Positions 9,617-18,683 of a stretch of 64,000 nt of DNA are shown here, one piece after another. The notes under the pieces were generated by a model that was not told the origin of the DNA, did not search any database, and saw only the letters and a list, made by a program, of their open reading frames with translations. Source of the stretch: Pseudomonadota bacterium (GTDB taxonomy: Bacteria; Pseudomonadota; Alphaproteobacteria; Dongiales; Dongiaceae); assembly GCA_016183985.1 (NCBI GenBank), contig JACPDN010000010.1, positions 434,001-498,000 on the forward strand, read 5' to 3'. How positions within the stretch are numbered: the stretch's first letter is position 1; each line of letters starts with the position of its first letter. The translations under genes and the position numbers were made by a program.

Positions 9617-10375
9617 ATGCTGAAGATGCGCGTCATACCGTGTCTCGATGTGAAGGACGGTCGCGTCGTGAATGGTGTCAACTTCGTCAACCTCGTCGAT
9701 GCCGGCGATCCGGTCGAGCAGGCGAAGATCTATGACGCCGCTGGCGCCGATGAGCTGACCTTTCTCGACATCACGGCAAGCTCGGACAATCGCGACACGC
9801 TGTACGACGTGGTATCCAAGACCGCAGAGGCCTGCTTCATGCCGCTGACCGTCGGCGGCGGCGTGCGGAAGTCGGAAGACATCCGCAAGCTGCTGCTGGC
9901 CGGCGCCGACAAGGTCTCGATCAACACGGCGGCGGTGAAGAATCCGGACTTCGTCAAGGAAGCCGCGCAGAAATTCGGCGACCAATGCATCGTCGTCTCG
10001 ATCGACGCCAAGGAGACGGCGCCGGGGAAGTTCGAGATCTTCACCCATGGCGGGCGCGAACCCACGGGCATCGACGCCGTTGCCTTCGCCAAGCGCATGG
10101 CAGCAAACGGGGCGGGTGAGTTGCTGGTGACGTCGATGGACCGCGACGGCACCAAAAAGGGCTATAACATCCCGCTGACGCGTGCGATCGCCGATGCAGT
10201 TTCTGTACCTGTCATCGCCTCAGGCGGGGTTGGGTCGCTCGACGATCTGGTGGCCGGCATCCGCGACGGCCACGCCACGGCCGTCCTGGCCGCATCGATA
10301 TTTCATTTTGGCACCTTTACCATTGGTCAAGCAAAAGCCCATATGCTGGCTGCTGGTCTCAGTATGCGCCCCTGA
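9617..10375 (+). CDS. hisF: Imidazole glycerol phosphate synthase, cyclase subunit
   Basis: The cyclase TIM-barrel subunit that pairs with HisH. 252 residues, the normal length. The N-terminus [18 protein letters not shown] with the catalytic Asp (CLDV), the second catalytic Asp in [13 protein letters not shown], and the phosphate loops TVGGGVR and IASGGVGS are all present. It follows hisA after 83 bases that hold a C/G hairpin. It is paralogous to hisA, and the two share the half-barrel repeat. Confidence 0.97.
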   Translation: MLKMRVIPCLDVKDGRVVNGVNFVNLVDAGDPVEQAKIYDAAGADELTFLDITASSDNRDTLYDVVSKTAEACFMPLTVGGGVRKSEDIRKLLLAGADKVSINTAAVKNPDFVKEAAQKFGDQCIVVSIDAKETAPGKFEIFTHGGREPTGIDAVAFAKRMAANGAGELLVTSMDRDGTKKGYNIPLTRAIADAVSVPVIASGGVGSLDDLVAGIRDGHATAVLAASIFHFGTFTIGQAKAHMLAAGLSMRP

Positions 10376-10385
10376 TTTGTCGCAT

Positions 10386-10410
10386 TTTGACCTGAACTTG
10401 TTCGGTCAAA
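10386..10410. promoter_or_regulatory. Inverted repeat between hisF and hisE
   Basis: TTTGACC (10386-10392) and GGTCAAA (10404-10410) form a perfect 7-bp inverted repeat with an 11-base spacer, starting 11 bases after the hisF stop. It could be an operator or a small hairpin in the transcript. There is no T-run, so a terminator is unlikely. Confidence 0.35.
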
Positions 10411-10486
10411 GTGTGTCGGGCGCCACTGACATGCAGCAACATGCCGTCCAATATGGGGGAAGGACGACAAGGGTTAAGGGCTTTTA

Positions 10487-10840
10487 ATGATGTCGGAAAA
10501 ATTCGACGGGACCGTGTTGGATTGCCTGTTTCGCACCATCGAAGGACGGCGCGGCGGCGATCCCGGCAATTCCCATACCGCTCAGCTCTTCGCCAAGGGC
10601 ACGGGCAAGATCGCGCAGAAGGTCGGTGAGGAGGCCGTCGAGGCCATCATCGAGGCAATGCGCGGCGATAACCCGGCGCTGGTCGCCGAATCCTCGGACC
10701 TGCTCTATCACCTGCTGGTGCTATGGGCCGATCGCGGCGTGCGTCCCGAAGATGTCTGGGCCAAGCTCAAGGAACGCGAAGGCATTTCCGGCATCGCCGA
10801 AAAAGCAGCCCGCCGCGAAGCCAAGCTCGCCGGCAAGTAA
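10487..10840 (+). CDS. hisE: Phosphoribosyl-ATP pyrophosphatase
   Basis: Hydrolyses phosphoribosyl-ATP to phosphoribosyl-AMP, the second step of histidine synthesis. 117 residues, all-alpha MazG-like fold with the metal-binding region [13 protein letters not shown] followed by [13 protein letters not shown]. It starts with two adjacent ATGs (10487 and 10490) preceded by TAAGGG. It is monofunctional; no hisI is fused or adjacent. It is last in the cluster and 111 bases from hisF, so it might have its own promoter. Confidence 0.96.
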   Translation: MMSEKFDGTVLDCLFRTIEGRRGGDPGNSHTAQLFAKGTGKIAQKVGEEAVEAIIEAMRGDNPALVAESSDLLYHLLVLWADRGVRPEDVWAKLKEREGISGIAEKAARREAKLAGK

Positions 10841-10887
10841 GAGTTTCCCCGCACCCCGCTGGGATTTCGAACGCGTGCGCACTCGAG

Positions 10888-10925
10888 CCCCTCGCCCCTC
10901 CAGGGAGAGGAGTTGGCGTCAGGGG
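10888..10925. repeat. C/G-rich palindrome, family 2
   Basis: Lies between the convergent hisE and lipoprotein genes. It begins CCCCTCGCCCCTC and ends AGGGG. Read in reverse complement it matches the left half of the repeat at 40684, including the neighbouring GCGCACTCGA, so it is a truncated or diverged copy. Confidence 0.55.
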
Positions 10926-10945
10926 CCGTTGTCAAATTTCAGTAA

Positions 10946-11497
10946 TCAGCTCGTGGGCGCGTTGTCGGCGACGACGGGCGCCGGCAATGATTTGAGGCAG
11001 GTATCGACCGGCTTCTTCTCGGCCTTGACCGAGCGCGCCTCGGCATAGGAGACGCGGAATGCACCGGCCGCTTCCGGATAGAGGAAGAGGTCGAGCACGC
11101 AATCGCGGCCGATATATTGAAAGATGCGGCCGTCTTCCTCATCGCGGATGCGCGCAGGCTTGCCGAGAGCCGCTTGCAATTCCTCGGCACCGAGGCCCAT
11201 CAGCTTGTCAGCGCTTTGCCAGATGATGGCCGGTTGCTGCGGCACCGCGGCCGATGTGCCAGCGACTGGTGCGGCAGCGGCGGTGGCAGGCTGCTGAACG
11301 CCATGCGCCGGATTCTTCGGCTGATGCATGGCGGACCCGAGCTTATGGGGCTGGGCGGCGCAGGCGCTGAGCAGAACGGCGCCCCCGATGCAAAGCGTTA
11401 GTCGGGCGCAGAGCGTTAGTTGGGACAGGACGCGCGCGCCAGCACCAGCATCGCCGACGGCTACGGAAGTCCTACCCCGATGTTTGGAACGCATCAC
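10946..11497 (-). CDS. Lipoprotein of unknown function
   Basis: A 183-residue predicted lipoprotein. The signal peptide ends in a lipobox (LLSAC), with the lipidated Cys near residue 46 if the first ATG is used. An Ala/Pro/Gln-rich linker follows (about 50-90), then a small domain of about 85 residues starting WQSADKLMGLGAEEL and containing a conserved-looking pair of cysteines (GRDCVLDL and DTCLKSL). The helix-then-strand pattern recalls SmpA/BamE-like modules, but I cannot assign it. It lies downstream of bactofilin on the same strand, 124 bases away, and may share its transcript. Confidence 0.7.
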   Translation of the reverse strand: MMRSKHRGRTSVAVGDAGAGARVLSQLTLCARLTLCIGGAVLLSACAAQPHKLGSAMHQPKNPAHGVQQPATAAAAPVAGTSAAVPQQPAIIWQSADKLMGLGAEELQAALGKPARIRDEEDGRIFQYIGRDCVLDLFLYPEAAGAFRVSYAEARSVKAEKKPVDTCLKSLPAPVVADNAPTS

Positions 11498-11621
11498 GTT
11501 CCGATCTCCCCAGCACCGGCGCCCTTTGGCAAGGGCGCCACCCCAAGTCAGTCGCTAAAGCCTAATCCGCCGATGGTTTCCCTGCTCTTGACGGCCGGGA
11601 TAACCAGATGATCGGGGCCGT

Positions 11622-12188
11622 TTAGCGACCGTTGCCGGACGTTACCGGCGCGCCGTCGGCCAGCGCTTCTATCGTGCCGGAGATGACGCCGCCACGCTCG
11701 ACCTCTAGCTGGCCATAGCGGATCTTACCCAGCACCTTGCCGGTGGCGCGGATGGTCAGGCGCGAACGCACGACCAGGTCGCCATCGAAGCGGCCGGAAA
11801 TGTCAGCGGATTCGATCTCGGCCGAACCCTTGAACTCACCCGACTGGGCGATGTCCATGGCGCGGCAATCGGAGAGGACGGCTTCGACCTTGCCTTCGAC
11901 GACCAGGCTGTCGCAGGTGCGGATCTCGCCGTTGAGGAAGATGTCGCGGCCGACGATGAGCTTCTTCTGCTCGGCTTCCGGGGCGCGCGGCGCAGAGGCG
12001 GCGCCACCGCTGGGTCGCGGCGCAAAGGCACTCATATCCGGGCTGCGGCGGGCGATATCGGGATTCATGGCCGGGCGCGACGGCGCGGTGGGAGCGGAAT
12101 CGGGCTTCGCGTAGTTCTTGTTCTCGCCATCGGTCGATGCCGCGGCGGTATTGGGGGTGGGTTGTTCGTCTTTCTTTTTACCAAACAT
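11622..12188 (-). CDS. Bactofilin (polymer-forming cytoskeletal protein)
   Basis: A 188-residue bactofilin. A disordered N-terminal tail rich in Pro, Ala and Ser (1-75, starting MFGKKKDEQ) precedes the right-handed beta-helix core (about 76-172), seen as repeated short strands such as LIVGRDIFLNGEI, LVVEGKVEA and DISGRFDGDLVV. Bactofilins polymerise without nucleotides at the membrane and organise local cell-wall or stalk synthesis. A possible partner is the lipoprotein downstream; there is no peptidase gene next to it as in some bactofilin operons. Confidence 0.92.
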   Translation of the reverse strand: MFGKKKDEQPTPNTAAASTDGENKNYAKPDSAPTAPSRPAMNPDIARRSPDMSAFAPRPSGGAASAPRAPEAEQKKLIVGRDIFLNGEIRTCDSLVVEGKVEAVLSDCRAMDIAQSGEFKGSAEIESADISGRFDGDLVVRSRLTIRATGKVLGKIRYGQLEVERGGVISGTIEALADGAPVTSGNGR

Positions 12189-12294
12189 GCGGTGCTGGTC
12201 CCTAGCCTGAAACGTGAGAATTTGGTCCCCAGGGATAAGCCCCTGGCGAATGCGCTTGCCCTTCCCGTACGCCGCCCGGCATCCACCGAACGAC

Positions 12295-12969
12295 CTACCC
12301 CCTACGCGGCCCCAGATTTACCACAGATTCAAACATATGCACCATAAAAGCGATGCCGATAATGGGGGCAATGAAATTGAGAATGGGGATTGTTGCCAGG
12401 AAAGCGATGACAACGCCCGCCAGGACAAAACGCACCTTGTGACGACGGAACATCGCCTTGGCCTCGGCCCGCGGCAGGCGGCGGAAAGCCGGCATCTCGA
12501 AATACTCCCGCCCCAGCAGATATCCATTGAGGCCATAAGCGACCGCCGCATAGACCGGCGGGAAGAAAAAGAGCAGCGGCAAGGTAAGGACGTTAACGAA
12601 GAGAGCAATGATGGCGAGCTTCATACCGTCGAACAGCATTTCGCCGATCGAAACCTTGTACGGCATGCTGGCTCCCGGGTAATGCCGCGCCACCACCGCA
12701 TCCACCACCTGATCGGAGAAAAGGGCCGCCGTGGTTGCGGTGACGATCGGAAGGGTGAACCAGGCGATCACCAGCACGGCGAAGAGCCCCAAAGCGTGGG
12801 CGATATCCGACCACCAGCCATTGAGATTGGTCAGCCAATCAATCAGATACCAGCCACCGACCATCAGGCCGGCAAAGACCGCCACCGCAATGGCGACGCT
12901 GATACCGATGACCTTCTGGATGCGCGGGTCGGAAAGCTGGCCGAAAGCCAGCGACAAGGCTTGGATCAC
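12295..12969 (-). CDS. EI24/CysZ-family membrane protein
   Basis: A 224-residue inner-membrane protein of the EI24 domain family, which includes the sulfate transporter CysZ. Hydrophobic segments lie near 20-45, 58-85, 112-150 and 180-210, with the family-like block YLLGREYFEMPAFRRL around 152-168. No cys genes are nearby, so sulfate transport is only one possibility. It stands alone on the minus strand, 106 bases upstream of bactofilin. Confidence 0.82.
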   Translation of the reverse strand: MIQALSLAFGQLSDPRIQKVIGISVAIAVAVFAGLMVGGWYLIDWLTNLNGWWSDIAHALGLFAVLVIAWFTLPIVTATTAALFSDQVVDAVVARHYPGASMPYKVSIGEMLFDGMKLAIIALFVNVLTLPLLFFFPPVYAAVAYGLNGYLLGREYFEMPAFRRLPRAEAKAMFRRHKVRFVLAGVVIAFLATIPILNFIAPIIGIAFMVHMFESVVNLGPRRG

Positions 12970-13074
12970 GTGGAAATATCCAGTTCTGTCAGAATGTTGC
13001 CACTTTTTAGCGGAAAGCTCTTAAGCTCACAACAACACGGGTGTTTCGCGGTGGAGTTTCAAGGAAATAGGCGC

Positions 13075-13461
13075 ATGCACCGTCGGCGCAAGGGTTTAGC
13101 CATCCTGCTCACGGCTTCGTTTCTGCTGGGTTCCGGCACGGCCCTGGCCGAGGAGAAGGAGCGCCTGTTCGGTGCCTGGTGCGACGATACCGGCTACCGC
13201 ATCGATATCGGCCCCGAGGCGATCCGCTTTCGCGACCGGCAAATGGGCGACCCGCCGTCCGGCACCAATCTGGTGGTGAAGAACGGGATCGCCACCTACG
13301 CCCAGGATTTCCGCAAAAGCGCCTGGCCGCATATCGGCTTGCTGAGCTGCACCTTGCGCCTGCTCGGCGACAACGCCGCCGCCGAGACCTGTTCCGGCGA
13401 TGGCTACGGCTTCATGCCCTTCTTTGCCCTGAAGCGCTGCCCGAAGGAAGTGATCAGCTGA
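13075..13461 (+). CDS. Secreted protein of unknown function
   Basis: A 128-residue protein with a clear signal peptide (RRRKGLAILLTASFLLGSG, cleavage likely after TALA near residue 25). The mature part of about 103 residues contains four cysteines (AWCDDTG, LLSCTLR, AETCSGDG, KRCPKEV), which would allow two disulfides in the periplasm. I start at the ATG at 13075, with AAGGAAATAG upstream. I do not recognise a family. It is divergent from the EI24 gene and lies upstream of adenosine kinase. Confidence 0.7.
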   Translation: MHRRRKGLAILLTASFLLGSGTALAEEKERLFGAWCDDTGYRIDIGPEAIRFRDRQMGDPPSGTNLVVKNGIATYAQDFRKSAWPHIGLLSCTLRLLGDNAAAETCSGDGYGFMPFFALKRCPKEVIS

Positions 13462-13592
13462 CGACGTATCGAGGGTGCCGGTACAGTCGCGGTGCCGGCT
13501 TTCCTTGCCCAAACGCCCTCGATCCCTATACTCCGCCCCGAAAAAGCGCCCGGACAGGGGCGCCGGAACAGGACCAGTTTTCGCGGGGATGA

Positions 13593-14585
13593 ATGAGCGA
13601 CAAGTTGTTTGACGTCTGCGGTATCGGCAATGCCATTGTCGATGTGCTCTCGCATTGCGATCTCGATTTCATCGACCGCATGCAGCTCAACAAGGGCACC
13701 ATGACCCTGATCGACGCTGCGCGTGCCGAGGAGCTTTACGACGCCATGGGCCCGGCGGTCGAAGCTTCCGGCGGTTCCTGCGGCAACACGATTGCCGGCG
13801 TGGCTTCCCTTGGCGGCCGCGGCGCCTATATCGGCAAGGTCGGCAACGACCAGCTGGGCGGCATTTTCCGCCATGATATGCGCGCGACCGGCGTGCATTT
13901 CGAAACGCCGTCAGCCACCAGCGAAACTCCCACCGCGCGCAGCATGATCTTCGTGACGCCGGATGCCGAGCGCACGATGAACACCTATCTTGGCGCCTGT
14001 GTCGAGCTCACCCCCGACGACGTCGACCCCGCAGTGGTGACGCGCTCGAAAGTGACCTATCTGGAAGGGTATCTGTGGGATCCGCCCTTGGCGAAGCAGG
14101 CTTTCTTGAAGGCCGCCAATCTCGCCCATGGCGCGGGGCGCGAAATCTCGCTTTCGCTCTCCGATCCCTTCTGCGTGCAGCGTTACCTCGCCGAATTCCA
14201 GGATCTGGTGAAGAACCATGTCGACATCCTCTTCGCCAATGAACACGAGATCACGGCGCTGTGGGAGACCTCGGATTTCGAGGCAGCGGTGAAGGCGACG
14301 CGGGCCCAATGCAGCCTTGCCGCCATCACCCGGAGCGCCAAGGGTTCGCTGATCGTCACCGAAAACCAGGTGATCGACGTCCCGGCCTGGCCGGTGCGGC
14401 AGGTGGTGGATGTGACGGGGGCAGGCGATCTCTACGCCGCCGGCTTTCTTTACGGCTACACCCAGGGACGCGACCATGCCGACAGCGCCCGGATCGCCTC
14501 ATTGGCGGCCGGCGAAGTCATCAGCCATTTCGGCGCCCGGCCCGAAACCCCGCTTTCCGAGCTTCTGTTGCAGCAAGTGGGCTAA
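13593..14585 (+). CDS. PfkB-family carbohydrate kinase, probable adenosine kinase
   Basis: A 330-residue PfkB (ribokinase-like) kinase. N-terminal signature GGSCGNTIAGVASLGG with GKVGNDQLGG, and C-terminal signature DVTGAGDLYAAGFLYG holding the catalytic Asp. The N-terminus (VCGIGNAIVDVL) and length match the alphaproteobacterial adenosine kinase group, which phosphorylates adenosine to AMP in purine salvage. Other PfkB substrates cannot be excluded. The start at 13593 follows GGGGATGA. It lies alone, between a secreted protein gene and typA. Confidence 0.86.
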   Translation: MSDKLFDVCGIGNAIVDVLSHCDLDFIDRMQLNKGTMTLIDAARAEELYDAMGPAVEASGGSCGNTIAGVASLGGRGAYIGKVGNDQLGGIFRHDMRATGVHFETPSATSETPTARSMIFVTPDAERTMNTYLGACVELTPDDVDPAVVTRSKVTYLEGYLWDPPLAKQAFLKAANLAHGAGREISLSLSDPFCVQRYLAEFQDLVKNHVDILFANEHEITALWETSDFEAAVKATRAQCSLAAITRSAKGSLIVTENQVIDVPAWPVRQVVDVTGAGDLYAAGFLYGYTQGRDHADSARIASLAAGEVISHFGARPETPLSELLLQQVG

Positions 14586-14761
14586 TCAGGTAAAAGCCCG
14601 CCTGAAACAACACCCCTCATTCCAGCCGCTGCCCTTTGACTTGTTCGGGCCGCGGATGAGGCGTTGCCGTCTGAACCGGCGGTACTGTTAAGTGGTTGCC
14701 ATTCCACAATAATTTCCTCCGCCGGGCAGGGCCGGACAAGAGGAATGGGTGAGGGTGACCG

Positions 14762-14784
14762 ATGGCGATTGTAACAATCGCCAT
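14762..14784. promoter_or_regulatory. Perfect 23-bp palindrome upstream of typA
   Basis: ATGGCGATTGT (14762-14772) and ACAATCGCCAT (14774-14784) are perfect inverted arms around a single central A, 42 bases upstream of the typA start. Such a long tight palindrome suggests a dimeric operator. In RNA it would form a hairpin, but no T-run follows it. Confidence 0.5.
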
Positions 14785-14826
14785 GGGATGATGGGCGTTA
14801 CGGCAATTTTTGGATCAAGTGACGTC

Positions 14827-16659
14827 ATGAAACTGCGCAATATCGCCATCATCGCCCACGTCGACCACGGCAAAACCACCCTGGTCGACCAGCTTTTGAA
14901 GCAATCCGGCGCCTTCCGGTCGAACCAGCTGGTCGCCGAACGCGTGATGGATTCGAACGATCTCGAAAAAGAACGCGGCATTACCATCCTCGCCAAATGC
15001 ACCTCGATCCAGTGGCAGGATACCCGCATCAACATCGTCGACACGCCGGGCCACGCCGATTTCGGCGGCGAGGTCGAGCGTATTCTCTCGATGGTCGACG
15101 GCGTCGTGCTGCTGGTCGATGCCGCCGAAGGCGCCCTGCCGCAGACGAAATTCGTGACCACGAAGGCGCTGCGCCTTGGCTTGCGCCCGATCGTCATCAT
15201 CAACAAATGCGACCGCCCGGACGCCGACCCGCATGCCGTGCACGACCAGGTGTTCGACCTGTTCGCCGCCCTCGATGCCTCGCCTGAGCAGCTCGATTTC
15301 CCCACCCTCTTCGCCTCGTCGAAGCAGGGCTGGGCGACGACCGATCTCGAGAAGGGCGAGCGCACCGATCTCAGCCCGCTCTATAATCTCATCGTCGAGC
15401 ATGTGCCGGCGCCCAAGGTCGAGGAGAACAAGCCCTTCTCGATGCTGGTGACGACGCTCGAATACGACAACTATCTGGGCCGCGTGCTCACCGGCCGCAT
15501 TCAGACCGGCAAGGCGCAGGTCAACATGCAGCTGCGCGCCATGCGTCCTGACGGCACGCAGGTGGAAGTGGGCCGTCTCACGAAGCTGCTCGCCTTCCGC
15601 GGCATCGAGCGCACCCCGGTCGAGACGGCGGAGGCGGGCGACATCATCGCCATCGCCGGCCTCACCGAGAGCACCGTTGCCGACACCATCGCCGCGATGG
15701 AAGTCGACGTGCCCTTGAAAGCACAGCCGATCGATCCGCCGACGCTTGCCATGTCCTTCTCGGTCAATGACAGCCCGCTTGCCGGCCGCGATGGCGACAA
15801 GGTGACGAGCCGCATGATCCGCGATCGCCTGATGCGCGAAGCCGAAGGCAACGTCGCCATCCGCATCACCGAGACGGAAGACAAGGACGCGTTCCAGGTC
15901 GCCGGTCGCGGTGAATTGCAGCTGGGCGTGCTGATCGAAGTCATGCGCCGCGAAGGCTTCGAGCTCTCGATCAGCCGCCCGCGCGTCATCTATCAGAACG
16001 ACCCGAAGACCGGTCAGCGTCTGGAGCCGATCGAAGAAATCGTCATCGATGTCGACGAGGAATTCACCGGCGTCGTCATCGATAAGCTGGGCCAGCGTCG
16101 CGGCGAACTGGTCGAGATGCGCCCGTCGGGTGGTGCCAAGACGCGCCTGGTCATGTTGGTGCCGGCCCGTGGCCTCATCGGCTATCACGGCGAGTTCCTG
16201 ACCGATACGCGCGGCACCGGCGTCATGTCGCGCCTGTTCCACGGCTATCAGGCCTATAAGGGTCCGATCGACGGCCGTCGCAACGGCGTGCTCATTTCCA
16301 ACGCCAACGGCACATCGGTCGCCTATGCCCTCTGGAACCTGGAAGAGCGCGGCAAGCTCATGATCGATGCCGGCGTGCCGATCTATGAAGGCATGATCAT
16401 CGGCGAGAACAGCCGCGCCAATGATCTTGAGGTCAATCCGCTGAAGTCGAAGCAGCTCACCAACATCCGTACGACGTCGAAGGACGAAGCCATTCGCCTG
16501 ACGCCGCCGATGAAGTTGAGCCTTGAGCAGGCGCTGGCTTATATCCAGGACGACGAACTCGTGGAAGTGACGCCGAAGGCGATTCGTATCCGCAAGGCGC
16601 TGCTCGATCCCAACGAACGCAAGAAGGCCGAACGCGCTGCGGAAGCGGCGCAAGCCTAA
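14827..16659 (+). CDS. typA: Translational GTPase TypA/BipA
   Basis: A ribosome-associated translation-factor GTPase involved in stress and ribosome assembly. 610 residues from the ATG at 14827 (MKLRNIAIIAHVDHGKTT), the normal length; the frame is open to 14749 but that would add 26 residues not seen in the family. G-motifs: AHVDHGKTT (G1), ERGITI (G2), DTPGHADFGGEVER (G3), NKCDRPDA (G4). EF-G-like domains III and V and the TypA C-terminal domain follow. Single-gene transcript ending in the terminator at 16684. Confidence 0.96.
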   Translation: MKLRNIAIIAHVDHGKTTLVDQLLKQSGAFRSNQLVAERVMDSNDLEKERGITILAKCTSIQWQDTRINIVDTPGHADFGGEVERILSMVDGVVLLVDAAEGALPQTKFVTTKALRLGLRPIVIINKCDRPDADPHAVHDQVFDLFAALDASPEQLDFPTLFASSKQGWATTDLEKGERTDLSPLYNLIVEHVPAPKVEENKPFSMLVTTLEYDNYLGRVLTGRIQTGKAQVNMQLRAMRPDGTQVEVGRLTKLLAFRGIERTPVETAEAGDIIAIAGLTESTVADTIAAMEVDVPLKAQPIDPPTLAMSFSVNDSPLAGRDGDKVTSRMIRDRLMREAEGNVAIRITETEDKDAFQVAGRGELQLGVLIEVMRREGFELSISRPRVIYQNDPKTGQRLEPIEEIVIDVDEEFTGVVIDKLGQRRGELVEMRPSGGAKTRLVMLVPARGLIGYHGEFLTDTRGTGVMSRLFHGYQAYKGPIDGRRNGVLISNANGTSVAYALWNLEERGKLMIDAGVPIYEGMIIGENSRANDLEVNPLKSKQLTNIRTTSKDEAIRLTPPMKLSLEQALAYIQDDELVEVTPKAIRIRKALLDPNERKKAERAAEAAQA

Positions 16660-16683
16660 AGTCGGCTTCGGCTGTCGATTGGA

Positions 16684-16714
16684 AAAGGGCCGCCCCGTTG
16701 GGGTGGCCCTTTTT
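16684..16714. terminator. Intrinsic terminator of typA
   Basis: AAAGGGCC.CCCC, a GTT loop, then GGGG.GGCCCTTT followed by further T's: a strong GC-rich stem 24 bases after the typA stop. It also lies directly beyond the stop of the minus-strand MocR gene and could terminate both convergent transcripts. Confidence 0.85.
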
Positions 16715-16717
16715 ATT

Positions 16718-18130
16718 TCAGCTGAAGCGATCGATCACGGAGAGCAGCCGGTCGCACGACCTTGCCACATGCCGGACCGGCGAGGTGGCGACGCCAAGCA
16801 GCAGGCCGGACTTCGCCGTCACCGGCGATGCGTACCAGATCGACAGCGGCGCCGGCGTCAACCCGAACGGCAGCATCTCGCGGATGATGGCAAGATCGGA
16901 TGTCGTGTTGGGAAATTCCAATACGACGGCAAGACCCGCTGTCGTGATGTTGAAATCCCCCGCGCGGGGCTCAAGCTGTTTCAGCAAGGCATCGCGTTGT
17001 GCGCCGTAGGTCCGTTTCGTGCGCCGCAGGTGACGCAGGTAATGGCCATCCTGCATGAAGGCTGCAATCGCGTTCTGTGTCGCCGGCCCAGGCGGTGGCG
17101 CCAGGCATGCCGCAACCTCGCCAAAACGGGCAACCAGGGACGGTGGTGACACGATGAAACCGAGACGCAGGGCCGGGCTGATCGTCTTGCTGAACGACCC
17201 GATATGGATGACGCGCCCGCTGCGGTCGAGCGATGCCAGCGCCGGTGCGGCACGGCCTTTGAGCTGCAGCTCGCTCAAGTAATCATCCTCGATCACCCAG
17301 GCATTCGCTTGCGTCGCCCAGTCGAGAAGCGCCAGGCGGCGTGTCAGCGACAGCGTGACACCGAGCGGTGCCTGCTGGCCGGCTGTCACGACGGCGAGCG
17401 CCGCGTCGGCCGCGTGCTGCAGCCCGTACGCCACATCGATGCCCTGCATATCGACCGGAATCGGCACCAATGACAGCCGCCCCAGTTCGAGGCCGTGCTT
17501 GGTAAAAGGGAAGCCGGGATCTTCGAACCAGGCCTTGCGGCCCTCCAGCCCAAGGACGCGAAGCGCCAGGCCGAGGCCGGCGCTGAAACCGCCGGTGACG
17601 ATGATCTGCCCAGGCGAACAATCGATGCCACGGGCGATGGCGAGATAGGTGGCGATTTCCCGCCGCAATTCCAGCTCGCCGCGCGGGTCCGGATAAAGCG
17701 GAGCGGCGCTGGTTTCCTCACGCAACGCACGGGCACGGATCCGCGCCAGCAGCTTTGCCGGGAATGCCTGTTGGCCGGCAATCCCCATCTGGAAGATGGC
17801 CGGCCCGGCGGTCATCTCGCGGTACATTTCCATGAATGAGCCAGGATCGGGCTTCCGGTCGGGCCGCGCCGTCGTCGCTGGCTGGGCGGCGACGCGGGTG
17901 CCGGTTGCGCGCGACGCGACGATAAGCTGGGCGGCGGCAAGCTTCTCATAGGCCACCCGCACGGTGCCGCGGGCGACACCCAATTGGACGGCCAGATCCT
18001 GCCAGGACGGCAGGCGCGCGCCGGGAGCGAGCACGCCACTGTCGATGGCTGCGGCGATGCCCCGGCTGATCTGTTCAGCGAGCGGCACCTTGGCGGCACG
18101 GTCCAGTTCCAATTGCATGGGCTTGGTCAT
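16718..18130 (-). CDS. MocR/PdxR-type GntR regulator with aminotransferase domain
   Basis: A 470-residue PLP-dependent regulator: an N-terminal winged HTH of the GntR family (about 8-80; SWQDLAVQLGVARGTVRVAY), a linker rich in Ala, Pro and Arg, and a fold-type I aminotransferase-like domain (about 110-465) with the PLP lysine K315 in GSFSKTISPALRLGF and EDDYLSEL. Such proteins bind PLP or amino-acid derivatives and usually control an adjacent divergent gene. Here that is the cupin/AhpD-like pair starting at 18220. A catalytic role is unlikely. Confidence 0.9.
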   Translation of the reverse strand: MTKPMQLELDRAAKVPLAEQISRGIAAAIDSGVLAPGARLPSWQDLAVQLGVARGTVRVAYEKLAAAQLIVASRATGTRVAAQPATTARPDRKPDPGSFMEMYREMTAGPAIFQMGIAGQQAFPAKLLARIRARALREETSAAPLYPDPRGELELRREIATYLAIARGIDCSPGQIIVTGGFSAGLGLALRVLGLEGRKAWFEDPGFPFTKHGLELGRLSLVPIPVDMQGIDVAYGLQHAADAALAVVTAGQQAPLGVTLSLTRRLALLDWATQANAWVIEDDYLSELQLKGRAAPALASLDRSGRVIHIGSFSKTISPALRLGFIVSPPSLVARFGEVAACLAPPPGPATQNAIAAFMQDGHYLRHLRRTKRTYGAQRDALLKQLEPRAGDFNITTAGLAVVLEFPNTTSDLAIIREMLPFGLTPAPLSIWYASPVTAKSGLLLGVATSPVRHVARSCDRLLSVIDRFS

Positions 18131-18219
18131 GAGCTCGTAGTATAGGCATTTTGACGATTTTTGGTGCTTCTTTATGGACCAGAGGCAGGCCAGGTATAAC
18201 GCGAAAGGAGACAGAAACC

Positions 18220-18657
18220 ATGAACATGAAATTCTTCCTGGGTGCTGCGGTCGCCATCGCGCTTGCCGCGCCCACCGTTGCCCATCTGGCCATTATCCAT
18301 CCGGCCATTGCCGACGACGCGGGTGAAACGGTCACCCCGCAATTCAATCAGGCGATCCCCAACATTCCGGGAAAGTCGCTGATCGCCGTGACGGTCGATT
18401 ACGCGCCGGGTGCCGCTTCGCCCGCGCATCTGCATGCGAAATCGGCCTTCATTTTCGCCTATGTCGTCGCGGGCGCCATCGAATCCCAGGTCGACGACGG
18501 GCCGGTCGAGATCTTTAAGGCGGGCGAGAGCTTTCATGAACAGCCTGGCGCCACGCACCGTGTCAGCCGCAATGCCAGCACCACCGAGCCCGCAAAGCTG
18601 CTCGCCGTCTTCGTCGTCGACAGCGGCGACAAGGCCCTGACGACACCGCTGCACTAA
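18220..18657 (+). CDS. Exported cupin-domain protein
   Basis: A 145-residue single-cupin protein with an N-terminal hydrophobic export signal (about 1-31, cleavage probably after AIA). The cupin motifs HLHAKSAFIFAYVVAGAIES and GESFHEQPGATHRV supply the likely metal-binding histidines. The ATG at 18220 has GGAG eight bases upstream. It is divergent from the MocR regulator and 26 bases ahead of the AhpD-like gene, forming a small operon. Cupin plus carboxymuconolactone-decarboxylase-like pairs often deal with reactive species; the actual substrate is unknown. Confidence 0.85.
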   Translation: MNMKFFLGAAVAIALAAPTVAHLAIIHPAIADDAGETVTPQFNQAIPNIPGKSLIAVTVDYAPGAASPAHLHAKSAFIFAYVVAGAIESQVDDGPVEIFKAGESFHEQPGATHRVSRNASTTEPAKLLAVFVVDSGDKALTTPLH

Positions 18658-18683
18658 ATCCCTCTCATCAAGGAGCATGAGCC

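Noticed and set aside
14815-16653. A 612-codon minus-strand frame opposite typA
   Set aside because: It has no recognisable domain and is the mirror of a complete TypA with all G-motifs.
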